The notes: generated by a model not told the origin, from the letters alone. A stretch of 64,000 bases of DNA from an uncultured Lachnospiraceae bacterium (GCA_902787715.1 CADAHQ010000002.1:372001-436000); one strand, 5' to 3'; positions 40,638-50,782 are shown, counted from the first letter of the stretch. Program-made: numbers and translations.

Positions 40638-41312
40638 ATGGATGAAGTAACGGTATTGGTGGTTGACGACGAGGCGCGCATGCGCAAGCTCGTGTGCGAT
40701 TTCCTGCAGAAGCAGGGGTATCGCTTCCTGGAGGCGGAGGACGGCGAGCAGGCTGTGGACATGTTCTTTGCGACGAAGAACATCGACCTGGTGCTTCTCG
40801 ATGTCATGATGCCGAAGATGGACGGCTGGCAGGTCTGCAAGGAGATTCGGCAGTATTCGAAGGTGCCGATCATCATGCTCACCGCAAGAACCGAGGAGCG
40901 GGACGAGCTTCTCGGCTTTAAACTCGGCGTGGACGAGTATATCAGCAAGCCCTTCAGCCCCAAGATTCTGATGGCCCGCATCGACGCGATTCTGCGCCGC
41001 ACCGGACAGAGCGAGGAGAGCCTTTCGGTGGGCGGCATCGTGATCGACAAGACGGCGCACATCGTCACCATCGACGGGGAGCCTGTGGATCTGAGCGTGA
41101 AGGAGTTTGAACTGTTGACCTTCTTTGCGGAGAACAAGGGCGTCGCCCTGTCCCGCGAGAAGATATTGAACAACGTCTGGAATTACGATTATTACGGCGA
41201 TGCGCGCACCATTGACACGCACGTCAAGAAGCTTCGCAGTAAGATGGGCGAGAAAGGGGAGTACATCCACACGATCTGGGGCATGGGATACAAGTTTGAG
41301 CCTACGGAGTAA
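40638..41312 (+). CDS. OmpR/PhoB-family response regulator
   Basis: A 224-residue two-component regulator. The receiver domain (1-120) has the acidic pair DDE near residue 9, the phospho-acceptor Asp55 in LVLLDVMMPK, Thr in MLTART and Lys in SKPF. The C-terminal winged helix (about 130-224) has LSVKEFELLTFF, SREKILNNVWNYDYYGDARTID and VKKLRSKMG. The ATG at 40638 follows GGGAGG. The histidine kinase gene starts 2 bp after its stop. Its target genes are not visible; no direct-repeat operator was identified nearby. Confidence 0.92.
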   Translation: MDEVTVLVVDDEARMRKLVCDFLQKQGYRFLEAEDGEQAVDMFFATKNIDLVLLDVMMPKMDGWQVCKEIRQYSKVPIIMLTARTEERDELLGFKLGVDEYISKPFSPKILMARIDAILRRTGQSEESLSVGGIVIDKTAHIVTIDGEPVDLSVKEFELLTFFAENKGVALSREKILNNVWNYDYYGDARTIDTHVKKLRSKMGEKGEYIHTIWGMGYKFEPTE

Positions 41313-41314
41313 GT

Positions 41315-42856
41315 ATGAAGAGAACTATTACATTTCGAGTGAAATTGCTGCTCGCATTTGCCGTGCTGATTCTTTTATGTATCGGCGGCACCTGGCTTTT
41401 GTTTCGCGTCCTTTTGGACCGTGTGACGCTTAAGCGCAAGGTGAAAGAGTTGGAGAAGTGCTACACTTCGCTGGATGGTTTTTTCAACGAATCCACCGCT
41501 TATTTCGAGATGAATGCACAGCAGAAGCTGAACAATTCCATAGGCCGGCAGTTTATGGTATTCATTTACAACGCCAATCCCCGTGTGCGCTACAACAGCG
41601 GACCGGATGAGGGCGGAATGAAAACCTGGTATATCGATGCCGGCATGGTGTACTCCGGAATCCGCAAGAACCCCGGGGGAGATCCCGAACTGATTGCGGA
41701 GCATGAGCTTTATAAAATCTACCGGATCCGCATGGTGGGCGACATGCTGGCCGAAGAAGGGGAGACCGGTGAGGGAGAACGGGAATATCTGGATGTCTAC
41801 GGAAAGTTGCGAAACGGCTTCAGCGTTATCATCCGGACCGATTTCCAGACCATCTCCGGCGACAACCGGGCGGTCACGGATATGCTTTTGTTCATCGGCC
41901 TGGTCATTTTCCTTCTGGCTGTCGGTCTGGCGTTTTTGTTCAGCCGCCGCGTCATGAAGCCCATCGTGCAGATGTCCGAGCACGCGGAGCGCATGGCGGA
42001 GATGGATTTTGAGGCCCGGTGCGACGTGCAGGGAAGCGACGAGATTGGGGTTTTGGGCGAGTCCTTAAACCGCCTCTCCGAGCAGCTGCAGGAGACCGTG
42101 GGAGAACTGAAGAATGCCAACAGCGAGCTGCAGCGAGACCTCGAACACCGCGAGGAGGTCGACGCGATGCGCTCGGAATTTATCGCAAATGTTTCCCATG
42201 AGCTGAAGACGCCCATCGCCCTGATTCAGGGCTATGCGGAAGGCCTTGCGGAAAATGTTTCCGATGACGCGGAGAGCCGCGAATACTACTGCAGCGTCAT
42301 CGCGGATGAGGCTGCCAAGATGAACCGGATGGTACAGAAGCTGATGACTCTGAACCAGCTGGAGTTCGGCGGCAATCAGGTGGAGTACGAGCGGTTCGAC
42401 ATCGTAAGCCTTCTTACCGGCGTTTTGAAGCAGACGGAAGTGCTCCGGGATCAGAAGGGTGTCAAGCTCCATTACCACGAGCAGGATCCGGTGTATGTCT
42501 GGGCGGATGAGTACATGATTGAGGAGGTTGTGACCAACTACGTCAGCAACGCCATCAACCATGCCACGAAGTCCAAGGAGATTGCCGTCTCCCTGCAGGA
42601 GGAGGAAAAGGCGGTGCGCGTCTCGGTGTACAACACCGGAGAGCTCATTCCGGAGGATGAGCTGGAGCGCATCTGGATCAAGTTTTACAAGGTGGACAAG
42701 GCCAGGAGCCGCGAGTACGGCGGCAGCGGCATAGGGCTCTCGATTGTCAAGGCAATCATGGAGCGCCACCATCAGAAATACGGAGTGATCAACCACGAGA
42801 ACGGTGTGGAGTTCTGGTTTGAGCTGGAGCCCGCGTCGCTTCACACGGGGAGTTGA
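41315..42856 (+). CDS. Sensor histidine kinase
   Basis: A 513-residue membrane kinase. TM1 is at about 9-30, an extracellular sensor of about 155 residues follows, TM2 is at about 190-212 and a HAMP domain at about 213-265. A coiled segment leads to the HisKA motif NVSHELKTPIALI with phospho-acceptor His295. The ATPase domain has the N box (VVTNYVSNAINHA), a G1-like segment VRVSVYNTGELIPE where DNGxGI is usual, and the G2 box GGSGIGLSIVKAI. The change of D-x-G to NTGEL is seen in some clostridial kinases. It is cotranscribed with the regulator and perhaps with hisH 12 bp later. Confidence 0.9.
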   Translation: MKRTITFRVKLLLAFAVLILLCIGGTWLLFRVLLDRVTLKRKVKELEKCYTSLDGFFNESTAYFEMNAQQKLNNSIGRQFMVFIYNANPRVRYNSGPDEGGMKTWYIDAGMVYSGIRKNPGGDPELIAEHELYKIYRIRMVGDMLAEEGETGEGEREYLDVYGKLRNGFSVIIRTDFQTISGDNRAVTDMLLFIGLVIFLLAVGLAFLFSRRVMKPIVQMSEHAERMAEMDFEARCDVQGSDEIGVLGESLNRLSEQLQETVGELKNANSELQRDLEHREEVDAMRSEFIANVSHELKTPIALIQGYAEGLAENVSDDAESREYYCSVIADEAAKMNRMVQKLMTLNQLEFGGNQVEYERFDIVSLLTGVLKQTEVLRDQKGVKLHYHEQDPVYVWADEYMIEEVVTNYVSNAINHATKSKEIAVSLQEEEKAVRVSVYNTGELIPEDELERIWIKFYKVDKARSREYGGSGIGLSIVKAIMERHHQKYGVINHENGVEFWFELEPASLHTGS

Positions 42857-42868
42857 GTCGGAGGAACT

Positions 42869-43471
42869 ATGATAGCAATCATTGATTACGATGCGGGCAA
42901 TATCCGCAGCGTGGAGAACGCCCTGCTTTCGTTAGGGATGGAGAACGTCGTGACGGACGATCCCGACGTCATCCGCAGCGCGGACCGGGTGATTCTTCCC
43001 GGTGTCGGAGCGTTCGGCGACGCCATGAAGAAGCTCGCGGACCGCGGCCTTACGGAGGTGATTCGCGAGGTTGCCGCAGAGAGGCCTTTCTTAGGAATCT
43101 GCTTAGGACTCCAGCTTCTGTTTGAGGAGAGCGAGGAGACGCCCGGTGTCCCCGGACTCGGAATTCTGCCGGGAAAAGTAGTGCGCATCCCCGAGGGCGG
43201 CGGACGGAAGATTCCGCACATCGGCTGGAACGACCTTCGCTTCCCGAAGGAGTCGAAGCTGTTTGCGGGCGTTCCGGAAGGAAGCTACGTCTATTTCGTC
43301 CATTCCTACTATCTGCAGGCGGGATGTGCGGAGGATGTGGCGGCCACCACGGAGTACGGCGTGACCATCCATGCGGCAGTCAGCCGCGGGAAGCTGTGCG
43401 CGTGCCAGTTCCATCCCGAGAAGAGCGGTGATGTCGGAATGCAGATCTTAACCAATTTTGCGAACCTTTAA
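42869..43471 (+). CDS. hisH: Imidazole glycerol phosphate synthase, glutaminase subunit
   Basis: A 200-residue class I glutamine amidotransferase that supplies ammonia to HisF in histidine and purine-linked AICAR formation. The start [18 protein letters not shown] is diagnostic. The nucleophile Cys lies in [14 protein letters not shown] (about residue 80). The His-Glu pair is in CQFHPEKSG near the C-terminus. [13 protein letters not shown] forms the oxyanion side. The ATG at 42869 follows GGAGG. The hisF gene follows 23 bp later. The rest of the his operon is not in the window. Confidence 0.95.
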   Translation: MIAIIDYDAGNIRSVENALLSLGMENVVTDDPDVIRSADRVILPGVGAFGDAMKKLADRGLTEVIREVAAERPFLGICLGLQLLFEESEETPGVPGLGILPGKVVRIPEGGGRKIPHIGWNDLRFPKESKLFAGVPEGSYVYFVHSYYLQAGCAEDVAATTEYGVTIHAAVSRGKLCACQFHPEKSGDVGMQILTNFANL

Positions 43472-43494
43472 TTCCCCGAAGACGGAGTACTGCG

Positions 43495-44259
43495 ATGTTT
43501 ACAAAGAGAATCATTCCCTGCCTTGACGTTCACAACGGACGCGTGGTGAAGGGTATCAATTTTGTCAATCTGCGCGACGCGGGCGATCCCGTGGAGGTCG
43601 GCAAGGCCTACGGCAAGGCCGGCGCGGATGAGCTTGTTTTCCTGGATATCACGGCGTCCTCGGACGCCCGGACCATCAAAAAGGAGATGGTGCGGCGCGT
43701 GGCGGAGCAGGTGTTTATCCCCTTTACCGTGGGCGGCGGAATCCGCTCGGTGGAGGATTTCCGGATGATCCTTCGCGAGGGCGCGGACAAGGTGGCGGTC
43801 AACTCGGCAGCCATCATGAACCCGACGCTCATCAGCGAAGCAGCCTTAAAATTCGGCAGCCAGTGCGTTGTGGTGGCAATCGACGCGAAGCGCATGCCCG
43901 ACGGCACATGGCACATCTTTAAAAACGGCGGACGCGTCGATATGGGGATCGATGCGATTGAGTGGGCCGGAAGAGCGCAGGAGCTGGGCGCCGGTGAGAT
44001 TCTTCTCACCAGCATGGACTGCGACGGCACCAAGGACGGTTACGACCTGGCGCTCACACGTGCGGTGGCGGACCGTGTCACCATCCCGGTGATCGCCTCC
44101 GGGGGCGCGGGAACCTGCGAGCACTTCTATGAGGCCCTCACGGAGGGCGGTGCGGACGCAGCTTTGGCGGCCACGCTGTTCCACTACAAGGAGTTGGAGA
44201 TTTCCGAGGTCAAGCGGTACCTTCGCGAGCGCGGAGTGAGTGTTCGGGAGGTGCAGTGA
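43495..44259 (+). CDS. hisF: Imidazole glycerol phosphate synthase, cyclase subunit
   Basis: A 254-residue (beta/alpha)8 cyclase, partner of HisH. The N-terminal [16 protein letters not shown] contains the catalytic Asp11. The second catalytic Asp sits in [16 protein letters not shown]. Phosphate loops are VGGGIRS (about residue 80) and [11 protein letters not shown] near 200. The ATG at 43495 follows GGAG at a fair distance. The stop TGA overlaps the ung start (TGATG at 44257-44261). Length is standard. Confidence 0.95.
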   Translation: MFTKRIIPCLDVHNGRVVKGINFVNLRDAGDPVEVGKAYGKAGADELVFLDITASSDARTIKKEMVRRVAEQVFIPFTVGGGIRSVEDFRMILREGADKVAVNSAAIMNPTLISEAALKFGSQCVVVAIDAKRMPDGTWHIFKNGGRVDMGIDAIEWAGRAQELGAGEILLTSMDCDGTKDGYDLALTRAVADRVTIPVIASGGAGTCEHFYEALTEGGADAALAATLFHYKELEISEVKRYLRERGVSVREVQ

Positions 44260-44933
44260 TGGCAGTCATTGCGGAGGATTGGGTGGATTTTCTGCGGGGT
44301 GAATTTGCCAAGCCGTATTACCGCGGCTTAAGCGATTTCGTCCGCGACGAATACGCCCGCGGCAACGTTTATCCCCCGAGAGACCAAATCTTTGAGGCGT
44401 TTCGCTACACGAAGCGCTCAGAGGTGAAGGTTGTGATTCTCGGGCAGGACCCGTACCACGAGGTGAACCAGGCCCACGGCCTGTGCTTCTCGGTCTGCCC
44501 CGGCACGGAGATTCCGCCGTCCCTTGAGAATATTTACAAGGAGCTGCAGTCGGACCTCGGGTGCTACATCCCGAACAACGGCTACCTCGTCAAATGGGCA
44601 AAGCAGGGCGTGCTCCTTTTAAACACCGTGTTGACGGTGCGGGCACACCAGGCCAATTCCCATCACGACCGCGGCTGGGAAGAATTTACCGACGCGGTGA
44701 TTGCGGAGGTCGCGAAGGAGGACCGGCCGGTTGTGTTCCTTCTTTGGGGGCGGCCGGCGCAGAGCAAGATTCCGATGCTTACCAACAAAAAGCATCTGGT
44801 GCTGACGGCACCGCATCCGAGCCCGCTCTCGGCGTACCGGGGGTTCTTCGGATGCCGGCACTTCAGCAAGGCAAATGCATTCCTTTCGGAGCACGGCATC
44901 GCTCCGATTGATTGGCAGATAGAAAATCTGTAG
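44259..44933 (+). CDS. ung: Uracil-DNA glycosylase (family 1)
   Basis: A 224-residue repair enzyme that excises uracil from DNA. Motif A is VVILGQDPYHEVNQAHGL with the catalytic Asp. LLLNTVLTVRAHQANSH holds the uracil-binding Asn, and the His loop is HPSPLSAYRGFFG. I chose the ATG at 44259, overlapping the hisF stop, rather than the GTG at 44256; GGGAGG is upstream. Its place after hisF in one transcript is probably accidental to function. Length is standard for bacterial Ung. Confidence 0.95.
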   Translation: MAVIAEDWVDFLRGEFAKPYYRGLSDFVRDEYARGNVYPPRDQIFEAFRYTKRSEVKVVILGQDPYHEVNQAHGLCFSVCPGTEIPPSLENIYKELQSDLGCYIPNNGYLVKWAKQGVLLLNTVLTVRAHQANSHHDRGWEEFTDAVIAEVAKEDRPVVFLLWGRPAQSKIPMLTNKKHLVLTAPHPSPLSAYRGFFGCRHFSKANAFLSEHGIAPIDWQIENL

Positions 44934-44960
44934 GGTTTACGCGCAACGGAGGAGGAAACT

Positions 44961-45824
44961 ATGGCATCGTTCCAGTCTGACATCTCGTATGAAGAATTTC
45001 ACCCGACCGTCCTGTACTGCAGCCGCGTCCGCGACGCCCGGCTGACGTATTACCACTCGCACTCCATCCTGGAGATTGCGTACATTCTGTCGGGAAAAGG
45101 GCAGTACATCATCGACGGCGTCACCTACGACGTCAAGCAGGGCGACCTTTTGGTGTGCAATCCCGGTGTGATGCACCAGAGCATCATCACCAATCCCACC
45201 GACCCGACGCTGGAGTTCGTTGCGGGAATCTCAGATCTGCATTTTCTGAACATGGAGCCCAACTCCATTCAGCTGCCGGACGGATGCCCCGTTTTAAACC
45301 TCACCAACGAGGTGAAGCGGGAGATCAGCCGCTGCTGCTACGAAATCATCGATGAGAACATGACCACGCAGCCCGGCCGTTACTACCTGGTGCAGGCGCA
45401 GATGATCAAGATTTTGATTCTTCTGTACCGCTCCATCGCGGAGAAGCCCAAGGATGAGGTTGTGGGCGTGCCTTTTGAGAGCTACTCCAAGAGCTACGTT
45501 GTGCAGCGGATCATTCAGTATCTGCGGGCCAACTATTCGCAGCACGTTTCCCTCGACCAGATTGCGCAGAATATGTACTTAAGTCCGGTGTACATCTCGA
45601 AGATTTTTAAGGAGAAGACCGGGGATTCGCCCATCAACTATCTCATTCAGATCCGGCTCGGAAAGGCCAAGGAGATGCTTGAGGAGAACCGCGGAAGCAT
45701 CCGGACCATCGCCGCGCAGGTGGGCTATGACGATGTCTATCATTTCAGCAAACTGTTCAAAAAATACTACGGCGTCTCGCCGCTTTACTACCGCAAATCG
45801 GTGATTGAGGAGGGTGGAGAATGA
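44961..45824 (+). CDS. AraC-family transcriptional regulator
   Basis: A 287-residue protein. The N-terminal cupin domain (about 20-95) has YHSHSILEIAYILSGKG (His pair typical of AraC sugar-type sensors) and VKQGDLLVCNPGVMHQ. The C-terminal double helix-turn-helix (about 185-285) has VSLDQIAQNMYLSPVYISKIF and the AraC signature VGYDDVYHFSKLFKKYYGVSP. The ATG at 44961 follows GGAGG. Its stop overlaps the sirtuin start (ATGA, 45821-45824), so the two are coupled. The effector is unknown. Confidence 0.9.
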   Translation: MASFQSDISYEEFHPTVLYCSRVRDARLTYYHSHSILEIAYILSGKGQYIIDGVTYDVKQGDLLVCNPGVMHQSIITNPTDPTLEFVAGISDLHFLNMEPNSIQLPDGCPVLNLTNEVKREISRCCYEIIDENMTTQPGRYYLVQAQMIKILILLYRSIAEKPKDEVVGVPFESYSKSYVVQRIIQYLRANYSQHVSLDQIAQNMYLSPVYISKIFKEKTGDSPINYLIQIRLGKAKEMLEENRGSIRTIAAQVGYDDVYHFSKLFKKYYGVSPLYYRKSVIEEGGE

Positions 45825-46564
45825 GCAATCCGTTGACGAAGCAGTTAACCGAAGTATTGGAGAGAAGCAATCGCATCGTGTTCTTCGGCGGGGCCGGCGT
45901 TTCCACCGCAAGCAACATTCCCGATTTCCGGAGCGCAACGGGACTGTTCAACCAGAAATACCACCGCACCCTCTCCCCGGAGGAGATGGTGTCGCGGACC
46001 TTCTATGAGCAGGATCCCGAGGATTTCTACGCCTTCTATCGTGACAAGCTGGTGTACCCCGAGGCACAGCCCAACGACTGCCACAAGGCCCTTGCGAAGC
46101 TGGAGGAGATGGGGAAGCTCAAGGCGGTTGTGACGCAGAACATCGACGGGCTTCACCAGAAGGCCGGGTCGAAGACGGTGTATGAGCTTCACGGATCGGT
46201 GCTTCGCAATTACTGCGAGCGCTGCCACCGGTTCTACGGCGTGGAGGCAATCCTGGAGACCAGCGGTGTGCCGCGCTGCGAATGCGGCGGCATCATCAAG
46301 CCCGATGTGGTTTTGTACGAGGAGAGCCTGGATGACACGGTGATCTCGAAGTCCGTGGCGGCGATTGCGTCGGCGGACACGCTCATCATCGGCGGAACCT
46401 CGCTGGTGGTGTATCCGGCGGCCGGACTGATTCAGTATTTCCGCGGCCGGGATTTGGTTTTGATCAACAAGAGTGTCACCTCCGCGGACAGCGAGGCGAC
46501 GCTTGTCATTCACGATGACATCGCAACCGTCATGCGGGAAGCGGTGGACGCGCTGAATGCGTAA
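45821..46564 (+). CDS. NAD-dependent protein deacylase (sirtuin)
   Basis: A 247-residue class III sirtuin. The NAD site is FFGGAGVSTASNIPDFRS (about residues 22-39). TQNIDGLHQKAGS is the adenine/ribose site and HGSVLRNYC carries the catalytic His. The zinc site is CERC...CECGG. PDVVLYEESL and GGTSLVVYPAAGLI complete the Rossmann fold. It removes acyl groups from lysine using NAD. No Tyr-x-x-Arg desuccinylase motif was noticed, so deacetylation is the safer guess. It is translationally coupled to the AraC regulator upstream. Confidence 0.92.
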   Translation: MSNPLTKQLTEVLERSNRIVFFGGAGVSTASNIPDFRSATGLFNQKYHRTLSPEEMVSRTFYEQDPEDFYAFYRDKLVYPEAQPNDCHKALAKLEEMGKLKAVVTQNIDGLHQKAGSKTVYELHGSVLRNYCERCHRFYGVEAILETSGVPRCECGGIIKPDVVLYEESLDDTVISKSVAAIASADTLIIGGTSLVVYPAAGLIQYFRGRDLVLINKSVTSADSEATLVIHDDIATVMREAVDALNA

Positions 46565-46604
46565 AATGCGCAAACGGAATTAGGAATGTCAGGGGAGGTT
46601 ACGT

Positions 46605-48650
46605 TTGAACACACAGAACAACGGAAACAACGGAAAGAAGGATGACGGAAACAAGGGCAGAGGAGTCGTCACAAGAATACTGCTGACGCTGATTCTGTTC
46701 TTCATCGTCATGATCAGTTACATGTTTATCTCCGCGGAGATCGACAAGATCCGGAACCGCGAGATTACGTACGACGAGTTCCTCACGATGCTCGAGGGCG
46801 ACACCATCGAGAAGGTGGTGATTGAGGCGGATTACGACAAGATCGTCATCTACCCCAAGGAAGAGGCCAAGAAGGACAAGGACAAAAACGTAGAGACGTA
46901 TTACACCGGAATCATCGAGAGCGATACGGAGCTCATCAACCGGCTGGAAGACGCGAAGAAACGGCAGGACGAGAGCGGAGTGAAGCCGCTTACCTACAGC
47001 CGCCTCATCGTGGATAAGCGCACCACGATTCTGGATGTTTTGCTTGCGTATGTTCTTCCTTTTGCATTTATCTACCTCATGCTGTGGTTTGCGTACCGCA
47101 TGATCAGCAAGGGCGGCATCGGCGGCTTCGGCGCCGGGAAGTCAACGGCGAAGATGTACGTGGAGAAGGAGACCGGCGTGACCTTTAAGGACGTGGCCGG
47201 ACAGGAGGAGGCGAAGGAGTCGGTTCTCGAACTCGTCGACTTCCTGCATGACCCCGCCAAATACACCCGCATCGGCGCGAAGCTCCCTAAGGGTGCACTT
47301 CTTGTGGGCCCTCCCGGAACCGGTAAGACCCTCCTTGCGAAGGCGGTTGCCGGTGAGGCGAAGGTACCGTTCTTCTCGCTTTCGGGATCGGATTTTGTGG
47401 AGATGTATGTGGGCGTCGGTGCATCGCGCGTGCGCGATCTGTTCCGGCAGGCCCAGTCCATGGCGCCATGTATCGTATTTATCGACGAGATCGATGCCAT
47501 CGGCAAGAGCCGCGACAGCCGGTACGGCGGCGGCAACGATGAGCGGGAGCAGACATTGAACCAGCTCCTCTCGGAAATGGACGGTTTCGATACTTCCAAG
47601 GGTATCGTGATTTTGGCGGCGACAAACCGGCCGGAGATTCTCGACAAGGCGCTCCTGCGCCCGGGTCGTTTCGACCGCCGGATTATCGTGGACAAGCCCG
47701 ACTTAAAGGGCCGTCTTGCGACATTGAAGGTGCATGCAAAGAATGTCTTAATGCATGATTCCGTAAACCTTGAGGAGATTGCGCTTGCCACAAGCGGCGC
47801 CGTTGGTTCGGACCTTGCCAACATCATCAACGAGGCAGCCATCCTCGCGGTCAAGGAAGGCCGCACGGTGGTGACCCAGTCCGACTTGATGGAGTCGGTG
47901 GAGGTGGTCTTCGCCGGCAAGGAGAAGAAGGACCGCATCTTGGGACCGGAGGAGAAGCGCATCGTGGCGTTCCACGAGGTCGGACACGCTTTGGTGGCGG
48001 CTCTTCAGAAGAACGCGGAGCCCGTGCAGAAGATTACGATTGTACCGAGAACCATGGGAGCGCTGGGCTATACGATGCAGCTTCCCGAGGAAGAGAAGTA
48101 CTTAAGCTCGAAGGAAGAGATTCTCACCAACATCCGCGTACTGTGCGGCGGACGCGCGGCGGAGGCGGTGGAGTTCCACTCGATTACCACGGGCGCAAGC
48201 AACGATATCGAGCGCGCCACATCCTTAGCGCGCCAGATGATAACCCTCTACGGTATGTCCGACCGGTTCGGTATGGTTGCGTTGGAGACCGTGGAGAGCA
48301 AGTACCTCGAAGGCCGCACCGCACTTCTGTGCAGCGACGAAACGGCCACGCAGATCGATGTGGAGGTGCGCAATACGATTTCCGCATGCTATGCCGATGC
48401 GGAGAAGATGCTTACCGAGAATATGGAAGTGCTGCGTGAGGCAGCCGAGTTCCTGATTTCGAAGGAAACCATCACCGGAAAGCAGTTTATGGAAATCTTC
48501 CGTCGTGTTCGCGGCGAGGAGACCGAAGAGGAACCCGTGGTAACGGAAATCGATTTGGACGGGCAGGAGCCGGCATCGGAGACGGTGACGGAGAAGGCGA
48601 CCGAGGAAACGCCGGAAAGCCCCGCAGAGGAAGAGAAGACAGAGGAATAA
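46605..48650 (+). CDS. ftsH: ATP-dependent zinc metalloprotease FtsH
   Basis: A 681-residue membrane AAA+ protease. The N-terminus is Asn/Lys/Gly-rich and precedes TM1 (about residues 25-45). A periplasmic-type insert of about 100 residues and TM2 (about 145-165) follow. The AAA domain has Walker A GPPGTGKT (about 235), Walker B CIVFIDEIDAIG and the second region of homology NRPEILDKALLRPGRFDR. The protease zinc motif is HEVGHA (about 456) and the third ligand lies in ASNDIERATSLAR. The acidic tail of about 45 residues ends in EEKTEE. The start is a TTG at 46605, well spaced from GGGGAGG at 46592-46598. It degrades misfolded membrane proteins. Confidence 0.95.
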   Translation: MNTQNNGNNGKKDDGNKGRGVVTRILLTLILFFIVMISYMFISAEIDKIRNREITYDEFLTMLEGDTIEKVVIEADYDKIVIYPKEEAKKDKDKNVETYYTGIIESDTELINRLEDAKKRQDESGVKPLTYSRLIVDKRTTILDVLLAYVLPFAFIYLMLWFAYRMISKGGIGGFGAGKSTAKMYVEKETGVTFKDVAGQEEAKESVLELVDFLHDPAKYTRIGAKLPKGALLVGPPGTGKTLLAKAVAGEAKVPFFSLSGSDFVEMYVGVGASRVRDLFRQAQSMAPCIVFIDEIDAIGKSRDSRYGGGNDEREQTLNQLLSEMDGFDTSKGIVILAATNRPEILDKALLRPGRFDRRIIVDKPDLKGRLATLKVHAKNVLMHDSVNLEEIALATSGAVGSDLANIINEAAILAVKEGRTVVTQSDLMESVEVVFAGKEKKDRILGPEEKRIVAFHEVGHALVAALQKNAEPVQKITIVPRTMGALGYTMQLPEEEKYLSSKEEILTNIRVLCGGRAAEAVEFHSITTGASNDIERATSLARQMITLYGMSDRFGMVALETVESKYLEGRTALLCSDETATQIDVEVRNTISACYADAEKMLTENMEVLREAAEFLISKETITGKQFMEIFRRVRGEETEEEPVVTEIDLDGQEPASETVTEKATEETPESPAEEEKTEE

Positions 48651-48703
48651 ACCGGACGGAAAAGAGCCCGGAGATTTGGCTTTAGCGCGTGTAAAGAGGA
48701 AGC

Positions 48704-50782
48704 ATGAAGAAGTTCGTGGCAATGGCGATAGCACTGGGCGCAGTGTTGGCCCTGGTGACGTATTGGAACTCGAGGAGGAATCCGGCGGATTCCCGCGGGT
48801 CGGACGGAGGGGATAATCTGCCCTTGACAGGGGAAGTGTTCCCAACTCACGGGAACTGGATCTCGGAAAATGACCTGACACCCACCGCCACACCGACACC
48901 CACGGAAAGCCTGCCCACCGCTACGCCGACACCCACCGAAGCCCCGGTTCTTCTTTACATCAACGAAATATTGCCGACAAACGGCAAATGGAACAAGCAC
49001 AACAACGGTTTCTACGACGCCATTGAGATTTATAACGGGTCGGATGAGACCATACAGCTTTCGGACTATTGTCTGTCCGATTCGAAGAAGCATCTCACGG
49101 AGTATCCGCTCCCGGAGACCGAACTTCCGGCAGGCGGTTATGCGGTGTTCTACTGCACCGGCGCCTACGAAGTGAAGGAGGAGATTGACCTTCCCTTCAG
49201 CCTGTCCTACTTCGGCGAGAAGGTGTATCTCTGCGATAAGGCGGGGCGGATCATCGATACCGTTTCGTACCCGCAGCTGCCCAAGAACATGAGCTACGGA
49301 TGCGTAGGGGATGAGATGCGCATCTTCGATACACCGACGCTCGGACAGGCGAACGAAAACGGTTTTGAGCGGATGGCGACAAGCCCGAGGGTGGATCTGG
49401 AACCCGGATTTTACGAGGGCGCGCAGAAAGTATCGTTCACAACCGGAGGCACCGTCTACTACACGACGGACGGCAGCAAACCCGGCTCGTCGTCGAAGAA
49501 GTGGGACGGCAAGCCCATCACCGTAACCTCCACCTGCACGATTCGCGCGTATGCCCGGGAGGCAGGCTGTGTCGACAGCTTCACCTCTGCGTATACGTAT
49601 TTCATCGGCGAGCCGGAGTATGAGCTGGATGTGGTGAAGATCTCCATGCGGCCGTCCGATTTCGAAACGATGACGGCAAACTACGAGCACACCCGCAAAT
49701 ATGAAGCGAACATCGCTCTGTTTTCCCACGGAATTCAGCGTTTCTCCGAGGACTGCGCCATCGAAATCTTCGGCGGCTCGAGCCGCAAATACCAAAAGAA
49801 GAGTTATCAGGTGAAATTTTCCACCGACTACGGCCCGTCGAAACTCCGGTATCCGGTGTTCGACACCCTTGACACCGACGAATTCAACTCCCTGGTGCTT
49901 CGCTCCGGAGCGCAGGACAACGCGGGAGCGATGATGCGCGATGAGTTTGTCTCGAGCCTCTCCATGAGCGGAGGCATCGTCGAGACGGTGCTGGTGCAGG
50001 AGTACAAGCCCGTCAACCTCTACGTAAACGGCGAGTACCGCGGCATCTATTTTATCCGCGAGCACGTCGATGCGGACATGGTTGCCTCCCACCTCGGCTG
50101 CGACCCGGAGGAGGTCACCATCGTAAAGCAGATGAAAACCGTCAAATGCGGCCGCGAAGGCAACGAGTGGAAGGAACTCTGGAAATACATCACCGAGAAT
50201 AAACTGACGAGCACGGAAGCCTATGAGCATGTCAAGTCGATCGTGGACATCGACAGCGTCATCGATTACTACATCATCGAGCTGTGGGGCGCAAACATCG
50301 ACATGGACAACGTGAAGGTCGCAAAGGCCCGCGGCAAATGGTTCTTCATCCTCTACGACAACGACCTGACCCTCTGCCGCAGCCCCGAAGGCATGGTGGC
50401 GGAGCAGATCGGGACATTCAACCCGGGGTATTACACCTTCAACGCCCTCATCTACCGGCTTTTGGAGAACGCCGAGTTCCGGGAGCTGTTCTGCAAGCGG
50501 ATGGAACATCTCTTTACGGAGGTGTTCAACGACGAGAACGCGGTTGCATTTATCGACGGTCTCGCCTCGGTGCTGGACCACGACATGCAGTACAACTGCG
50601 AGCGGTGGAATCCGGTTACCGGGGACGTCTACTACAACTCCTACAAAGGCTGGCAAAAGGCCGTGGAGCAGCTTCGGAAGTTGGTGACCGGGCGGTGTGC
50701 AAGAGTCGTGGCGGATTTTGTGAAGACGAAGGGAATTTCGAAGGAACTGACGGAGAAGTATTTCTCTGAATTTCAACAATAA
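48704..50782 (+). CDS. CotH-type kinase family surface protein with lamin-tail and chitobiase-like domains
   Basis: A 692-residue exported protein. One N-terminal membrane segment (about 3-20) is followed by a Thr/Pro linker (TPTATPTPTE type, about 60-84). A lamin-tail-like beta domain (about 85-215, from LYINEILPTNG) comes next, then a CHB_HEX-type beta-sandwich motif (VYYTTDGSKPGSSSKKWDG, about 255-285). The rest is a CotH fold (about 300-680), with YQVKFSTDYGPSKLRY, LRSGAQDNAGAMMRDEF, YRGIYFIREHVDADMVA and FFILYDNDLTL. CotH proteins are atypical protein kinases of spore coats and cellulosome-type surface proteins. No dockerin is present. The ATG at 48704 follows AGAGGAAGC. Confidence 0.85.
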   Translation: MKKFVAMAIALGAVLALVTYWNSRRNPADSRGSDGGDNLPLTGEVFPTHGNWISENDLTPTATPTPTESLPTATPTPTEAPVLLYINEILPTNGKWNKHNNGFYDAIEIYNGSDETIQLSDYCLSDSKKHLTEYPLPETELPAGGYAVFYCTGAYEVKEEIDLPFSLSYFGEKVYLCDKAGRIIDTVSYPQLPKNMSYGCVGDEMRIFDTPTLGQANENGFERMATSPRVDLEPGFYEGAQKVSFTTGGTVYYTTDGSKPGSSSKKWDGKPITVTSTCTIRAYAREAGCVDSFTSAYTYFIGEPEYELDVVKISMRPSDFETMTANYEHTRKYEANIALFSHGIQRFSEDCAIEIFGGSSRKYQKKSYQVKFSTDYGPSKLRYPVFDTLDTDEFNSLVLRSGAQDNAGAMMRDEFVSSLSMSGGIVETVLVQEYKPVNLYVNGEYRGIYFIREHVDADMVASHLGCDPEEVTIVKQMKTVKCGREGNEWKELWKYITENKLTSTEAYEHVKSIVDIDSVIDYYIIELWGANIDMDNVKVAKARGKWFFILYDNDLTLCRSPEGMVAEQIGTFNPGYYTFNALIYRLLENAEFRELFCKRMEHLFTEVFNDENAVAFIDGLASVLDHDMQYNCERWNPVTGDVYYNSYKGWQKAVEQLRKLVTGRCARVVADFVKTKGISKELTEKYFSEFQQ

